DNA of 64,000 nt, from assembly GCA_030440445.1 (NCBI GenBank), contig CP098528.1:1426001-1490000 (forward strand), read 5' to 3'. A program made the translations under genes and the position numbers. Each line of letters begins with the position of its first letter. Position 1 is the stretch's first letter. Shown here piece by piece: positions 33,319-44,093 of this stretch. This DNA comes from Halomonas sp. KG2. Its GTDB lineage: Bacteria; Pseudomonadota; Gammaproteobacteria; Pseudomonadales; Halomonadaceae. Below the pieces are notes generated by a model that was given only the letters and a program-made list of their open reading frames with translations, searched no databases and was not told the origin of the DNA.

Positions 33319-34179
33319 TCAGCGGCCCAGAGCATCTTGTAGGGGAGAGGTGTTGAGTCCGCGCGCTACCCATGAATGCCAATGTTGACCTGCCATATGT
33401 GCGACGGCTTGCGCGGCTTGCTGTGAATCGAAAGCCGCAAACAAGCAGGCGCCGGTACCGGTCAACCGACTAGGTGCATGCTGCGTGAGCCAGTCCAATG
33501 CTTCCGCAATTGGCGGATAGCGTTTTTTGACGATAGCTTCGCAGTCGTTACGCCACTCCGGCGCTCCCCCCTGCAGTGCGCGCGCCATAGTAATGGGGAG
33601 GCTGTCGCGTGTCAATTCCGGGTCTTGGAAGATTGCTGGTGTTGAGACGCTAACGCCTGGATGGATGACCACGAACCAGGGCGTATCTAGCGTGACTGAA
33701 GTCAGCTTTTCGCCAACGCCTTCCGCCCAAGCGCTGTGACCGTGAACGAATACTGGGACATCGGCACCTAGCGTCAGCCCTAGTTTTGCAAGCGCTTCGC
33801 TACTTAGTCCCAGTTGCCACAGGTGATTCAACCCGACCAGGGTGGTCGCTGCATTAGAGCTGCCACCGCCAAGACCGCCTCCCATCGGCAGATTCTTTTC
33901 GATGGCGACTGAGACGCCTTGCTGAATGCCGCTTGCCTGTTGCAATAGGTGTGCTGCGCGGACAATTAAATTGTCGTTATGGGCAACGCCACTAAGCGTG
34001 TTGGAAAGTGTAATGGTGCTGTCAGTGCGTGGCGTGAAGGTAAGGTAATCACACAAATCGATAAACTGAAAAAGCGTTTGCAGCTCGTGATAGCCGTCTT
34101 GACGACGGCCTACGATATGCAACATGCGGTTTAGCTTAGCGGGAGCAGGTAGTGTCAACGCCGAGGGTGTTGCAGGCAT
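33319..34179 (-). CDS. ispE: 4-diphosphocytidyl-2-C-methyl-D-erythritol kinase
   Basis: 286-aa GHMP kinase of the non-mevalonate isoprenoid pathway. N-terminal LPAPAKLNRMLHIVGRRQDGYHELQTLFQ is diagnostic. The ATP loop is PMGGGLGGGSSNAAT, and LGADVPVFVHG carries the catalytic Asp. The C-terminal GHMP motif is LTGTGACLFAAFD. Follows lolB by 17 nt on the same strand. Confidence 0.97.
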   Translation of the reverse strand: MPATPSALTLPAPAKLNRMLHIVGRRQDGYHELQTLFQFIDLCDYLTFTPRTDSTITLSNTLSGVAHNDNLIVRAAHLLQQASGIQQGVSVAIEKNLPMGGGLGGGSSNAATTLVGLNHLWQLGLSSEALAKLGLTLGADVPVFVHGHSAWAEGVGEKLTSVTLDTPWFVVIHPGVSVSTPAIFQDPELTRDSLPITMARALQGGAPEWRNDCEAIVKKRYPPIAEALDWLTQHAPSRLTGTGACLFAAFDSQQAAQAVAHMAGQHWHSWVARGLNTSPLQDALGR

Positions 34180-34196
34180 GTGATCTCTCTACTGAT

Positions 34197-34850
34197 CTAG
34201 GAGTCCGAGTTAGTGGATTGCCACTGATTGACCACCAGGGTGATGCGCAGGTCACCATAGTTCATCACTAGTCGACGCGGTAGCCACATGCCCTCTACTT
34301 GCTCCCAATCACGGTAGTCGATCTCCCAGCCATCTTGCTGTAAGTGGTTAGGGAAGCCGAGTTCGTCTGATTCCAACTGGTAGCTGGCGTGCTCGCCCGG
34401 CAGGCCTCGCACCCAGTCAGGCATGGCGCGAACCGGCAATGACCAACCAAGTTGCTCTTCCATTAATGCTTCCGGCGTCTCGGCTTCAAAGCGACCATCG
34501 CTAGTGGTTAGCGAAAAGCGCCCTTCACGACCTTCTAGCACACTGCGCCCGCCGCCAAAGGGGCCACTGATCAGCATGCGGAAATAGTGGGGATGTTGAT
34601 TCCAGTCTAGATTGGCGCTGGTATTTTCCTGGGGAGTGCGAAGTCCTGCTTTGCCCACGAGAGTCCAGGTATCGAAGGCTTCAACGTTGGCTTGCTGGCG
34701 TTCCCATTGCCCAGCCTGGCGTCCGCCATCGTCTACAGGCGCTTGGGTGGCGCACCCCGCCAACGTTAACAGGGCAATGCCGGCCAGTAACAAGCGAGTT
34801 GAGCGACTGCAGATTGATAAACGGCTCGCGGGCAGGGAATTGGTCAACAT
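34197..34850 (-). CDS. lolB: Outer-membrane lipoprotein LolB
   Basis: 217 aa. Receives lipoproteins from LolA and inserts them into the outer membrane. Signal peptide with lipobox LTLAGC near residue 33. The mature part has WTLVGKAGLRTPQENTSANLDW and ends in DLRITLVVNQW, the LolB fold. Slightly long N-terminal segment. Conserved lolB-ispE-prs order. Confidence 0.92.
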   Translation of the reverse strand: MLTNSLPASRLSICSRSTRLLLAGIALLTLAGCATQAPVDDGGRQAGQWERQQANVEAFDTWTLVGKAGLRTPQENTSANLDWNQHPHYFRMLISGPFGGGRSVLEGREGRFSLTTSDGRFEAETPEALMEEQLGWSLPVRAMPDWVRGLPGEHASYQLESDELGFPNHLQQDGWEIDYRDWEQVEGMWLPRRLVMNYGDLRITLVVNQWQSTNSDS

Positions 34851-34920
34851 AAACTGGCTCCATGTCAGTACTGCGTAAACTGTCTTTTATAAGGGCATGC
34901 TTTTATAAGGGCATGCCATG

Positions 34921-36714
34921 TTAGGGCGCGCTTAACGGTGTTAGTTCAGGGTGGCGCTCAAGTAAGTCATCAATTTGCGGGTGATAGCTTGCCCGCTGAA
35001 GAATGCGCTCAATAAGCTGGCGTGCTTCTTCGCTGCGCCCTAGGGCATGAAGAACCTCGGCTAAATGAGCGGCAATTTCTTGATCAGGTACTTGTGCGTA
35101 GGCGCTCTCTAACCACGCAAGTGCATTGTCAGGCTGGCCGAGCCGAAAATAGACCCAGCCCATGCTGTCGAGTATGGCAGGGTTGCTGGGATCTGCTTCA
35201 TAGGCACGCTCAATCAAATCGCGTGCTTCTTCAAGGCGCCCCTGGAGGTTCAAGTCGGCAAGCGTGTAGCCTAATGCGTTTAATGCATCTGCATTATCAG
35301 GTTCGGTATGTAGTATTTGGCGCAGGTCGCGCTCCATCGCTTCAACATCGCCCATTTCCCATGCGCGCATTGCCCTTAAATAAAGCAGGCTGGTGTCATC
35401 TGGCGTACGAGCCAGCTCTCTATCGAGTAGCGCCATGGCATCTTCTTGCAGATTAAATTCATCCAGTAGCTGTATTTCTAGCATTACCAGCTCACCGAAG
35501 TAGTCGTCATGGCGCATTCGCTCAACACGCAGCATAGCGCGAGCATCTAGCAGGCGATCATTTTCAATCAGCATACGTGCCGCGGCGGCTCGGGCCGGAA
35601 GGAATTCGTTGCCGTCTTGTACTTGCCGATAATAAAGCAGCGCGTTATCGACTTCTCCTTGAGACTGGGCAATGGCTCCCAATAAGAAGTAGGCAGTGTT
35701 AGGTACGCGGTCCTGACCAATCAGAGGTTGCAGTAATCGATATGCTGGCTCGCTATGGCCTTCTTCCAAATAGAGTTGGGCGAGAGCAATGCGTAATTCT
35801 TCGTTACCACCATGGGTTTCTAGCAACGTATTGGTGTGTGCTTCCGCAGCGGTAATATTATTCAGGCGAATTTCAGCTTGGGCTAACATTAATATGAAAC
35901 GGACATCGTCGGGTGCTAAATCCAGCCCCCTTTGCGCAGCGCGCTGAGCACCACGATGATCTCCCGTCTCTAATGCTAGGCGCGCCTTAGCAAGCCACAA
36001 AGCGGCAGATTCAGGCGATAGCTGCGTTACTTGATCCAGATACTGTTGCGCTTGACGCGTTTGCCCCAGTGCGGACTCAATCAGTGCGGCGCCAAGTAAA
36101 ACATCGCTGTGGAATTCATTTTGCTGGGCGCCAGGCTGGGCAAGATAATCGCGCAATGGCTGGATTAATAGGTTCAGTGGCGCTTCTTCGGCCACCGCCG
36201 CCTCTGAAAAAGCCGCTATTTCGCCATTGCCTCCTGCTTCAGCGATCGCCAGACGCTGCTCTAAGCTGTCCAGCCAGTCTCCGCGCTGTAATGAAAGTGT
36301 TGCCAGCAACCTATTCGGCATTTCTGCTTGAGGTGCTAATTCACGCCAGCGTATCGCGGAGGCTTCCATTAAAGCGACATCATTGCCAAAGCGTGCTGCA
36401 AAGGTAGCGCGCTCGGCTAACGCGGGGTTGCGATAGCGCCGTGACGCTTCCAGATAGCCTTGGCTGGCGTAGCGATAATCGCCCCGTTGGCCAGCAAGTT
36501 CTGCTGCCAGCAACGAGCGAAGACCCTCAGCATCCAGCCCGCGAGTAATCGGCGGCGCTGATTGCATGGGATCATAAGCATCATTTTGAACCCCGGTCTC
36601 AAATGAAGACGGGGAAAGCTGGCAGCCGCCCAGTAGTAGCGTTGTGGCCAAGGGCAGTAAGGGTAAACCCGGTAACGATAGGGGGTGACCCAGTAGTGTC
36701 GCTCGAAGGGGCAT
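34921..36714 (-). CDS. TPR-repeat lipoprotein
   Basis: 597-aa tetratricopeptide-repeat protein. The start has a signal peptide and lipobox (ATTLLLGGCQ), so it is probably a lipoprotein. Many TPR units follow, for example EADPSNPAILDSMGWVYFRLGQPDNALAWLE near the C-terminus and EPDNADALNALGYTLADL before it. Such proteins sit upstream of lolB in pseudomonads and relatives, with a role in envelope assembly suspected. Divergent from hemA across 264 bp that hold both promoters. Confidence 0.85.
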   Translation of the reverse strand: MPLRATLLGHPLSLPGLPLLPLATTLLLGGCQLSPSSFETGVQNDAYDPMQSAPPITRGLDAEGLRSLLAAELAGQRGDYRYASQGYLEASRRYRNPALAERATFAARFGNDVALMEASAIRWRELAPQAEMPNRLLATLSLQRGDWLDSLEQRLAIAEAGGNGEIAAFSEAAVAEEAPLNLLIQPLRDYLAQPGAQQNEFHSDVLLGAALIESALGQTRQAQQYLDQVTQLSPESAALWLAKARLALETGDHRGAQRAAQRGLDLAPDDVRFILMLAQAEIRLNNITAAEAHTNTLLETHGGNEELRIALAQLYLEEGHSEPAYRLLQPLIGQDRVPNTAYFLLGAIAQSQGEVDNALLYYRQVQDGNEFLPARAAAARMLIENDRLLDARAMLRVERMRHDDYFGELVMLEIQLLDEFNLQEDAMALLDRELARTPDDTSLLYLRAMRAWEMGDVEAMERDLRQILHTEPDNADALNALGYTLADLNLQGRLEEARDLIERAYEADPSNPAILDSMGWVYFRLGQPDNALAWLESAYAQVPDQEIAAHLAEVLHALGRSEEARQLIERILQRASYHPQIDDLLERHPELTPLSAP

Positions 36715-36978
36715 GCGTCTCTCGATCAGGTGGCCGAGTGCTCAGCATAGCGGCTTGGTTGCCTGCGGCAAAGTGGTGTGCGCCAGAACATGCTGTGCTG
36801 TGATAGAATATTACACCTTGAAAACGGGGTGGGGTGGTGCAATCCATGGTATCTACTCATAGTATTTACTAATAGTTCATCGTATCTACCCACCCTTATA
36901 GACTTGCTATAGCAAGCTCCAGACATTCAGATCGACAAGTGACGTGACGACCGATCCACTAGCGAAGACGCATAACGC

Positions 36979-38289
36979 ATGACGCTTCTTGCCCTGGGAA
37001 TAAATCATCGTACCGCCAGCGTGGCCGTACGTGAGCAGGTTGCATTTACGCCAACGCAGCTGGAAAGCGCGTTGACGGAACTGCGTAACCTGCCACAAAT
37101 CAGCGAAGCGGCTGTGCTTTCGACGTGTAACCGTACCGAGCTTTATTGCGTGACGGATGCCGCCGGTGAGCATGCCGTGCTGGATTGGCTTGGGCGCTTT
37201 CATAATTTGCGCATCGAAGACCTTTCCCGCTGTGCCTATCATTATCTTGACAACGATGCTGCGCGTCATCTGATGCGTGTCGCCGTTGGCCTGGACTCTA
37301 TGGTGCTGGGCGAACCACAAATACTCGGTCAGTTAAAAGATGCTTATCAGCAGGCCCGCCAAGCCAATGGGTTGGGTGGTGAATTGGAGCGGTTATTCCA
37401 ACACACCTTCGCGGTAGCCAAACAGGTGCGCACGGAAACGGGCATTGGCAAAAATCCAGTGTCGGTGGCGTATGCTGCTGTCAGTATGGCTAGCCGTATT
37501 TTTGATGACTTTAGTCGTGCCAGAGCGCTTTTAATCGGGGCGGGAGAAACCATTGAACTGGTAGCGCGTCATCTTCATGAAGCCGGCGTGCGGCATCTAA
37601 CGGTAGCCAATCGTACCCGGGAACGCGCTGAGCTAGTGTCTGCCCCTCTGGGTGGTTCTGCTATTACCCTGCCAGAAATACCGGAGGCGTTAGAGCAGGC
37701 CGATATTGTCATCTCCTCCACGGCTTCTCCGCTGCCGATTCTAGGGAAGGGGATGGTAGAGCGTGCGCTGAAAAAGCGCCGCCACCGACCAGTGTTTATG
37801 GTGGATATCGCGGTGCCCCGTGATATCGAGCCAGAGGTGGGTGAGCTTGCCGATGTCTTCCTTTATACCGTTGATGATTTGCAAGAGGTCATTGAAGAGA
37901 ATCGTCGTCACCGTCAAGTTGCCGCTGATCAGGCTGAATCTCTCATCGAGCACGGGGTGGGTAGTTGGCAGCATGAGCGTCGAATCCGCAATGGCGGCGA
38001 AATTATTCGCGACTATCGACGTCACGGAGAGGCCATTCGAGACCATTCGCGTGAGCAAGCGCTTGAGCGATTAGCCAAGGGTGAAGATCCTGCCAAGGTG
38101 ATTGAACGTCTAGCTCACCAATTGGCGAATCGGTTAATGCATCAGCCCACGCTTGCCTTGCGCGACGCTGCATCCCAAGAAAATAACGAGTTGCTGAATG
38201 CCGCGCCCAATATACTACTGCCTGCTAAGCCTGCCTTTGAGCAACCAGTGGCCGCGGTAAAATGCCAGAAGGATGATACACCCGCATGA
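36979..38289 (+). CDS. hemA: Glutamyl-tRNA reductase
   Basis: 436 aa. First step of C5 tetrapyrrole synthesis, glutamyl-tRNA to glutamate-1-semialdehyde. N-terminal [17 protein letters not shown]; nucleophilic Cys in [37 protein letters not shown]-binding [16 protein letters not shown] (GxGxxx variant). C-terminal dimerisation helices follow. Overlaps prfA by ATGA, the standard hemA-prfA-prmC operon. Confidence 0.97.
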   Translation: MTLLALGINHRTASVAVREQVAFTPTQLESALTELRNLPQISEAAVLSTCNRTELYCVTDAAGEHAVLDWLGRFHNLRIEDLSRCAYHYLDNDAARHLMRVAVGLDSMVLGEPQILGQLKDAYQQARQANGLGGELERLFQHTFAVAKQVRTETGIGKNPVSVAYAAVSMASRIFDDFSRARALLIGAGETIELVARHLHEAGVRHLTVANRTRERAELVSAPLGGSAITLPEIPEALEQADIVISSTASPLPILGKGMVERALKKRRHRPVFMVDIAVPRDIEPEVGELADVFLYTVDDLQEVIEENRRHRQVAADQAESLIEHGVGSWQHERRIRNGGEIIRDYRRHGEAIRDHSREQALERLAKGEDPAKVIERLAHQLANRLMHQPTLALRDAASQENNELLNAAPNILLPAKPAFEQPVAAVKCQKDDTPA

Positions 38290-39374
38290 AAGAGACTTTG
38301 CGCCAACGTCTAGATAGCTTTTCCGACCGTTTTGAAGAGCTGGCAATGCTGCTGTCTGACCCTGAAGTGATTAATAATCAGCAGCGTTTTCGTGACTACT
38401 CCCGTGAGTACGCGGAATTAGAAGAGCTGGTCGCCGCTTGGCAGCGCTACGGCGAGGTAGAAAAAAGCATCGAAGAAGCCGTGCAGTTAAGTCGCGACAG
38501 CGACCCCGATATGCGCGAGCTGGCGGAAATGGAAATCAGTGAGGGGCGTGAGAAACTCGAAGCCCTGGATAGTGAGCTGAAACGCCTGCTGGTGCCTAAA
38601 GACCCCGATGATGGCCGCGGCGTGTTCTTGGAAGTGCGTGCTGGTACGGGCGGGGATGAAGCTGCGATCTTTGCTGGTGATCTGTTTCGCATGTACTCAC
38701 GTTATGCGGAAAAACGTGGCTGGCGCGTTGAAGTTGTCAGCGCAAGTCACGGTGAGCAGGGCGGTTACAAAGAAGTTATTTCTCGTGTGAAAGGCGACGG
38801 CGTCTATGCACGCTTGAAATTTGAGTCTGGTGCGCACCGCGTACAGCGCGTGCCCGCGACGGAATCGCAAGGCCGGATACACACGTCCGCCTGCACGGTG
38901 GCAGTCATGCCAGAGGTAGACGACGTGGGCGATATCGATATTAACCCCGCGGATTTGCGCGTTGACACCTATCGTTCCAGTGGCGCGGGCGGCCAGCACG
39001 TAAACACCACAGATTCCGCTATTCGTATTACTCACCTGCCTACAGGCGTGGTGGTGGAGTGCCAGGAAGAGCGTAGTCAGCATAAAAACCGTGCAAAGGC
39101 GATGTCGTTGCTGGCAGCCAAACTCAAACGCAATGCGGTTGACTCGCAGCGCCAAGAGCAAGCAGACGCTCGCCGCTCATTGGTAGGCTCAGGGGACCGC
39201 AGTGAACGAATCCGTACTTACAATTTTCCTCAGGGCCGGATTACCGACCACCGTATTAACCTGACACTCTACAAACTAACGGAAGTCATTACAGGTGAGC
39301 AGCTTGATGATGTCATTGAACCGCTCATTCACGAATATCAAGCAGAGCAGCTTTCGGCCCTTCAGGACGCCTAA
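38286..39374 (+). CDS. prfA: Peptide chain release factor 1
   Basis: 362 aa. Recognises UAA and UAG stop codons. The peptide-release loop is [15 protein letters not shown] (Gly-Gly-Gln) and the stop-codon tripeptide Pro-x-Thr is in [15 protein letters not shown]. Full length; its TAA stop shares one base with the prmC start. Confidence 0.97.
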   Translation: MKETLRQRLDSFSDRFEELAMLLSDPEVINNQQRFRDYSREYAELEELVAAWQRYGEVEKSIEEAVQLSRDSDPDMRELAEMEISEGREKLEALDSELKRLLVPKDPDDGRGVFLEVRAGTGGDEAAIFAGDLFRMYSRYAEKRGWRVEVVSASHGEQGGYKEVISRVKGDGVYARLKFESGAHRVQRVPATESQGRIHTSACTVAVMPEVDDVGDIDINPADLRVDTYRSSGAGGQHVNTTDSAIRITHLPTGVVVECQEERSQHKNRAKAMSLLAAKLKRNAVDSQRQEQADARRSLVGSGDRSERIRTYNFPQGRITDHRINLTLYKLTEVITGEQLDDVIEPLIHEYQAEQLSALQDA

Positions 39375-40234
39375 TGAGTTTTGATGTTGTGACGTTCGAT
39401 GCGCTTTTGCGACGAGCGGCGACTCGGCTGCAAGCGCTAGGTTCGCCTTCCCCTAGAATTGATGCCGAGGTGCTGCTCAGTCACGCAACAGGGCATGACC
39501 GTACTTGGCTGTATACCTGGGGAGATCGTCAGTGCCCCCTCTGGGAGCAAGCACGATTTGATGCGTTGGTGGCTGCGCGTGCCCAGGGGGCGCCAATTGC
39601 CTATCTGACCGGTGAACGAGAATTTTGGGGACTGCGGCTGGCGACATCGCCAGAAACGCTGATTCCACGTCCTGATACCGAAACCCTGGTTGAGGCTGTC
39701 CTGATGCGTGCCAAGGCGAGGGTAGGAAGATTGCTGGATCTTGGCACCGGCACTGGCGCTATTGCACTTGCGTTTGCCAGCGAGAAGCCTAACTGGCAAG
39801 TAATCGGGGCGGATATTCGCCCAGAAGCAGTGGCGCTCGCAACGCGCAATGCACAAGCGCTGAAGATCGACAATGCTCAGTTCGTAATTAGCGATTGGTT
39901 TAGCGCGTTTGTTCAGCCCCCACAAGCGGTTGCATTCGATATTATTGTTAGTAACCCGCCCTATATCGCTGCCGACGACCCACATTTGCGCCTGGGTGAT
40001 GTGCGCTTTGAGCCATTATCGGCACTAGTAGCTGATGCTGACGGAATGGCGGATTTGCTGCATTTGATTTGTACCGCTCGTGGCTATCTTTCCGATGGTG
40101 GCTGGCTTGCCTTAGAGCATGGTTATACGCAAGCGGCCAACGTACGCACTGCGCTAGTGCGTGCTGGCTTCCAAAACGTTGAAAGTGTACTAGACGTTGG
40201 AGGTCATGAACGGGTTACCCTGGGTCACCTTTAA
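39374..40234 (+). CDS. prmC: Release factor glutamine methyltransferase
   Basis: 286 aa. Methylates the Gln of the GGQ motif of RF1 and RF2. N-terminal helical RF-binding domain, then YLTGEREFWGLRL, the SAM loop LLDLGTGTGAIALAFA and the catalytic NPPY in IIVSNPPYIA. Third gene of the hemA-prfA-prmC operon. Confidence 0.97.
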   Translation: MSFDVVTFDALLRRAATRLQALGSPSPRIDAEVLLSHATGHDRTWLYTWGDRQCPLWEQARFDALVAARAQGAPIAYLTGEREFWGLRLATSPETLIPRPDTETLVEAVLMRAKARVGRLLDLGTGTGAIALAFASEKPNWQVIGADIRPEAVALATRNAQALKIDNAQFVISDWFSAFVQPPQAVAFDIIVSNPPYIAADDPHLRLGDVRFEPLSALVADADGMADLLHLICTARGYLSDGGWLALEHGYTQAANVRTALVRAGFQNVESVLDVGGHERVTLGHL

Positions 40235-40267
40235 TAACTGCCTGATTCATCAGTATTGGATCCTGCC

Positions 40268-40768
40268 ATGAAACCAAAAAATAGAACGCTGGACCGGATC
40301 GATCTTAAAATTTTGCGCTGTCTGCAGGAAAATGCGCGAATTTCCTATGTTGACCTTGCCGCTGAAGTCGGCTTATCCACAACCCCTTGTTTAGAGCGTG
40401 TTAAGCGCCTTGAGCGTGCGGGTATCATTCGCGGTTATCAAGCCATTCTTGATCCGCAGGCACTGAAAGCTAACTTGTTAGTCTTTGTGGAGATTAGCCT
40501 GGAAACTCAATCCCCTGCTGTGTTTGATGAGTTTCGTCGGGCGGTCGAGAAGCTGCCGCAAATCCAAGAGTGTCACTTGGTGTCTGGTCAGTTTGATTAT
40601 ATTTTAAAATGCCGCATTCCTGAGATGTCCGCCTATCGGCAGCTACTAGGCGATGTCGTACTGACGCTGCCTGGGGTAAAAGAGTCCAAAAGCTATGTGG
40701 TAATGGAAGAAGTGAAAGAGAGCTTCAACTTACACATACCCGATTTCGAGGAATTTGAGGATAAGTAA
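40268..40768 (+). CDS. Lrp/AsnC family transcriptional regulator
   Basis: 166 aa from ATG 40268 (MKPKNRTLDRIDLKIL). The frame starts at TTG 40256, four codons earlier. Helix-turn-helix ENARISYVDLAAEVGLSTTPCLERVKRLERAGII, then RAM domain with ECHLVSGQFDYILKCRIPEM. Very close in pattern to the leucine-responsive regulator Lrp. Effector not predictable. It stands alone, 33 nt after prmC. Confidence 0.93.
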   Translation: MKPKNRTLDRIDLKILRCLQENARISYVDLAAEVGLSTTPCLERVKRLERAGIIRGYQAILDPQALKANLLVFVEISLETQSPAVFDEFRRAVEKLPQIQECHLVSGQFDYILKCRIPEMSAYRQLLGDVVLTLPGVKESKSYVVMEEVKESFNLHIPDFEEFEDK

Positions 40769-40772
40769 TCCC

Positions 40773-41528
40773 ATGATGGATGATCAGGCGCTGCTGCGCT
40801 ATAGCCGCCAAATTATGCTACCCGAGGTTGATATTGAGGGGCAGGAGCATCTGAGAAATGCTCATGCTCTGATTGTCGGTGCAGGTGGGCTTGGGTCTCC
40901 CGTGGCGCTTTACTTAGCGGCCGCTGGCGTGGGCAAAATCACGATTGCCGATGCTGACACGGTAGAGTTGTCAAACCTGCAGCGCCAGATTGCTCACCAG
41001 CAGGCGAGTATCGGCACCAATAAGGCACGTTCAGCAAAAGCGAGCATGCAGGCACTTAACCCTGAGTGCCATGTGATCGCCTTGGAGCAACATGCGGATG
41101 GTCAGGCGCTCGAGGTGCTGGTAGCGTCGGCAGATGTGGTGCTGGATTGCACCGATCGTTTTTCAAGCCGTTATGCGATTAACGCGGCTGCTCAGCAAGC
41201 CGGTGTGCCTCTGGTCTCTGGAGCGGCAATTCGTTTTTCTGGACAGTTAGCCGTCTTTGATCCTCGTGATTCGGCATGCCCCTGTTATGCGTGCCTTTAT
41301 CCTCCTGGCGATAGCGAAGATGAAGCCTTGAGCTGTGCCGAAAGTGGTGTCATGGCGCCACTGGTGGGGTTGATTGGCTGTTTTCAAGCGATAGAAGCTT
41401 TTAAGCTGTTGAGCGGCGCAGGAAAACCGCATCAAGGGCTCGCCACTTTTGAAGGCTTAAGTGGGCAGTGGCGTCATTTCCAGGTGCCGCGTGATCCTGC
41501 TTGCTCAGTGTGTGGGCACACTGATTAA
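40773..41528 (+). CDS. moeB: ThiF/MoeB family sulfur-carrier adenylyltransferase
   Basis: 251 aa from ATG 40773. E1-like enzyme that adenylates the C-terminal glycine of MoaD or ThiS. RYSRQIMLPEVDIEGQEHL at the start, nucleotide loop GAGGLGSPVALYLAAAGVG, DADTVELSNLQRQ, CTDRFSSRYAIN, and zinc cysteines in CPCYACLYP and CSVCGHTD. No rhodanese extension. The gene context does not separate MoeB from ThiF or HesA; MoeB is the best guess. Confidence 0.88.
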   Translation: MMDDQALLRYSRQIMLPEVDIEGQEHLRNAHALIVGAGGLGSPVALYLAAAGVGKITIADADTVELSNLQRQIAHQQASIGTNKARSAKASMQALNPECHVIALEQHADGQALEVLVASADVVLDCTDRFSSRYAINAAAQQAGVPLVSGAAIRFSGQLAVFDPRDSACPCYACLYPPGDSEDEALSCAESGVMAPLVGLIGCFQAIEAFKLLSGAGKPHQGLATFEGLSGQWRHFQVPRDPACSVCGHTD

Positions 41529-41544
41529 CCCTACGAACAAAAAA

Positions 41545-41566
41545 ACGCCCGCAGGGCAGCGGGCGT
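41545..41566 (-). terminator. Rho-independent terminator after ahpF
   Basis: ACGCCCGC and GCGGGCGT stem with a 6-nt loop, with plus-strand A run at 41538-41545, i.e. a T run on the minus strand, 85 nt past the ahpF stop. May also serve the convergent moeB gene. Confidence 0.8.
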
Positions 41567-41650
41567 GACGTCACGGTCTTTTACGTCAAAGGAAACAGCC
41601 TAAAGGGCGGCAGGGGATCCGCCCAGCAGGCTAGCTAATGTCGAATCAGA

Positions 41651-43207
41651 TTAGTGGCGAATCAAATAGTCAAATGCACCCAGTGATGCTTTTGCACCCT
41701 CGCCCATGGCGATAATAATTTGCTTGTATGGCACGGTAGTCACGTCGCCTGCGGCAAATACGCCTGGAACCGACGTCATGCCATGGGCATCGACAATGAT
41801 TTCGCCGCGTGGCGTCATTTCAATTGGTGAGCCTTTCAGCCACTCGGTATTAGGCACTAAGCCAATTTGAACAAAGATACCTTCTAATGCGATGGTTTTA
41901 AGCTCATCGGTATTGCGGTCTTTGTAGGCTAAGCCGTTAACTCGGCTTCCGTCGCCAGTCACTTCTGTGGTTTCAGCGTTTAAGATAATGTCGACGTTAG
42001 GCAAGCTCTTAAGCTTTTTCTGTAGCACGGCGTCTGCACGCATCTCACCCATAAACTCGACTAGGGTGACGTGGCCCACAATACCGGCCAGATCGATAGC
42101 GGCTTCAACGCCAGAGTTACCTCCGCCAATCACTGCTACGCGCTTGCCTTTAAATAGCGGGCCATCGCAGTGGGGGCAGTAAGCAACACCTTTGTTGCGG
42201 TACTGTTGTTCGCCAGGCACATTCATCTCGCGCCACCGCGCACCGGTTGCCAGGACGAGCGTTTTACTCTTCAGCTTGGCGCCCGACTCGAAGGTTATTT
42301 CATGTAAATCACCTTCGTTTTCAGCGGCTTTAAACGACGTGGCGCGCTGAAGGTTCATAACGTCAACATCATACTCTTTAACATGCTCTTCCAGAGCGCT
42401 CACCAGTTTAGGGCCTTCGGTATGGCTGACGGAGATGAAGTTTTCAATGCCCATGGTGTCTGCCACCTGTCCACCGAAACGCTCAGCAGCAACGCCTGTG
42501 TTGATCCCTTTACGGGCAGAGTAGATTGCTGCTGAGGCACCTGCAGGGCCACCGCCAATTACCAGCGTGTCAAAGGCGGCTTTTTCGCCAAGTTTTTGCG
42601 CTTCTCGTTCAGCTGCCCCCGTATCAACCTTGGCTAGAATCTGCTCTAAGGTCATACGTCCCTGGTCAAACGGCTTACCGTTTAAATAGATGCTGGGAAC
42701 CGACATAACTTCCCGCGCTTCGACTTCATCCTGGAACAGGGCACCATCAATGGCCACGTGGCGAATATTGGGGTTGAAAATTGCCATCAAGTTGAGCGCT
42801 TGAACAACATCTGGGCAGTTCTGGCAGGAGAGCGAGTAATACGTCTCGAACAGCATTTCGCCGTCGAGCGCTTTGATTTGATTTAGTAGTTCTTCGGACG
42901 TTTTTGGGGGATGCCCACCCACTTGTAGCAGTGCCAGCACTAGCGAGGTGAACTCGTGCCCCATCGGGATGCCCGCAAACACCACACCGGTTTCTTCGCC
43001 GGGGCGGTTAATGGCAAATGACGGCGTGCGATTATCTTGGCCGTCAGTTTGCAGTGTAATCTTGTCGCTTAGGCCGCTGATGTCTTCGAGCAAACCAAGC
43101 AATTCACGTGACTTGGCACCGTCATCGAGGGACGCAACGATCTCGAACGGTTGAGTCACTTTTTCTAAATAAGCTTTCAACTGATTTTTTAAATTGGCGT
43201 CCAGCAT
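41651..43207 (-). CDS. ahpF: Alkyl hydroperoxide reductase subunit F
   Basis: 518-aa flavoprotein that passes electrons from NADH to AhpC. The N-terminal double thioredoxin-like domain has the redox pair in [12 protein letters not shown] loop [18 protein letters not shown], thioredoxin-reductase-like redox motif CPHCDGP, NADH loop [18 protein letters not shown], and the closing FAD segment [15 protein letters not shown]. Follows ahpC by 207 bp with the ahpC terminator between, so expression may be uncoupled. Confidence 0.96.
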   Translation of the reverse strand: MLDANLKNQLKAYLEKVTQPFEIVASLDDGAKSRELLGLLEDISGLSDKITLQTDGQDNRTPSFAINRPGEETGVVFAGIPMGHEFTSLVLALLQVGGHPPKTSEELLNQIKALDGEMLFETYYSLSCQNCPDVVQALNLMAIFNPNIRHVAIDGALFQDEVEAREVMSVPSIYLNGKPFDQGRMTLEQILAKVDTGAAEREAQKLGEKAAFDTLVIGGGPAGASAAIYSARKGINTGVAAERFGGQVADTMGIENFISVSHTEGPKLVSALEEHVKEYDVDVMNLQRATSFKAAENEGDLHEITFESGAKLKSKTLVLATGARWREMNVPGEQQYRNKGVAYCPHCDGPLFKGKRVAVIGGGNSGVEAAIDLAGIVGHVTLVEFMGEMRADAVLQKKLKSLPNVDIILNAETTEVTGDGSRVNGLAYKDRNTDELKTIALEGIFVQIGLVPNTEWLKGSPIEMTPRGEIIVDAHGMTSVPGVFAAGDVTTVPYKQIIIAMGEGAKASLGAFDYLIRH

Positions 43208-43346
43208 GACAGTGGCTTCCTCGCAGTCAGCAGTAATGAGTTCTCAACCTAACACGCTTGCTGCTGTTGAAAGACCGCAGCATCAGCGATAGGGAGAACG
43301 ATGGTTGCGTTAACACGGGTACTCAAAAACGGGTACTCAAAAAAAG

Positions 43347-43371
43347 GACACCCGGGGTATGCCCGGGTGTC
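43347..43371 (-). terminator. Rho-independent terminator after ahpC
   Basis: GACACCCGGG and CCCGGGTGTC stem with a 5-nt loop; seven A on the plus strand at 43339-43345 give a T tract for the minus-strand transcript, 44 nt after the ahpC stop. Confidence 0.85.
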
Positions 43372-43414
43372 GTGCTGCCTTAAGGGGCAACCCTGAACGG
43401 CAGCGGTAGGCCGT

Positions 43415-43978
43415 TTAGATTTTGCCTACGAGGTCCAGAGACGGAGCAAGAGTCTCTTCGCCTTCTTTCCATTTAGCCGGGCATACTTCGTTTGGGTTCG
43501 CGCGAACGTACTGGGCAGCTTTCACTTTGCGCAGTAGCTCTTCAGCGTTACGGCCGATGTTGCCAGCGTTGATTTCGACGATCTGAATTTTGCCGTCGGG
43601 ATCAACAACGAAGGTACCGCGCTCTGCAAGACCTGCTTCTTCAATCAATACCTCGAAGTTGCGAGAGATCTGTAAGGTCGGGTCAGCAATCATCGGGTAC
43701 TGCAGCTTGCCGATGGTTTCAGAGCTGTCGTGCCAAGCTTTGTGAGTAAAGTGGGTATCAGTAGACACGCTGTAGATTTCAACACCTAGCTTTTTAAATT
43801 CAGCGTAGTTGTCAGCCAAGTCGCCAAGCTCTGTCGGGCAGACAAAGGTGAAATCAGCAGGATAAAAGAAGAAAATAGACCATTTACCTTGCAAGTCTGC
43901 TTCAGTGACGTCGATAAATTCGCCGTTCAGGTAGGCAGTCGCTTTAAACGGTTTTACTTCAGTATTGATCAAGGACAT
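43415..43978 (-). CDS. ahpC: Alkyl hydroperoxide reductase subunit C (peroxiredoxin)
   Basis: 187-aa typical 2-Cys peroxiredoxin that reduces H2O2, organic peroxides and peroxynitrite. Peroxidatic Cys in [11 protein letters not shown] (about residue 47), resolving Cys in [11 protein letters not shown] (about residue 166), Arg in [12 protein letters not shown]. Full length. An ATAG-N7-CTAT motif about 100 bp upstream suggests OxyR control. Confidence 0.97.
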   Translation of the reverse strand: MSLINTEVKPFKATAYLNGEFIDVTEADLQGKWSIFFFYPADFTFVCPTELGDLADNYAEFKKLGVEIYSVSTDTHFTHKAWHDSSETIGKLQYPMIADPTLQISRNFEVLIEEAGLAERGTFVVDPDGKIQIVEINAGNIGRNAEELLRKVKAAQYVRANPNEVCPAKWKEGEETLAPSLDLVGKI

Positions 43979-44078
43979 TCAGAACGTCTCCAAAATAAGT
44001 GAGTGGTGGTGGAAAAAGTTATTGCTCATGGTAACCAACTACGACCAATAGCTAAAATTGTAAAAATGCATCTAAGCA

Positions 44079-44093
44079 ATAGTATTGGGCTAT
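44079..44093. promoter_or_regulatory. Possible OxyR-binding half site upstream of ahpC
   Basis: ATAG-TATTGGG-CTAT matches half of the OxyR motif ATAG-N7-CTAT-N7-ATAG-N7-CTAT. It lies 101 bp before the ahpC start in the 332-bp divergent region with potF (43979-44310), which otherwise shows no gene. The second half is degenerate (GCAT at 44068-44071). Confidence 0.4.
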
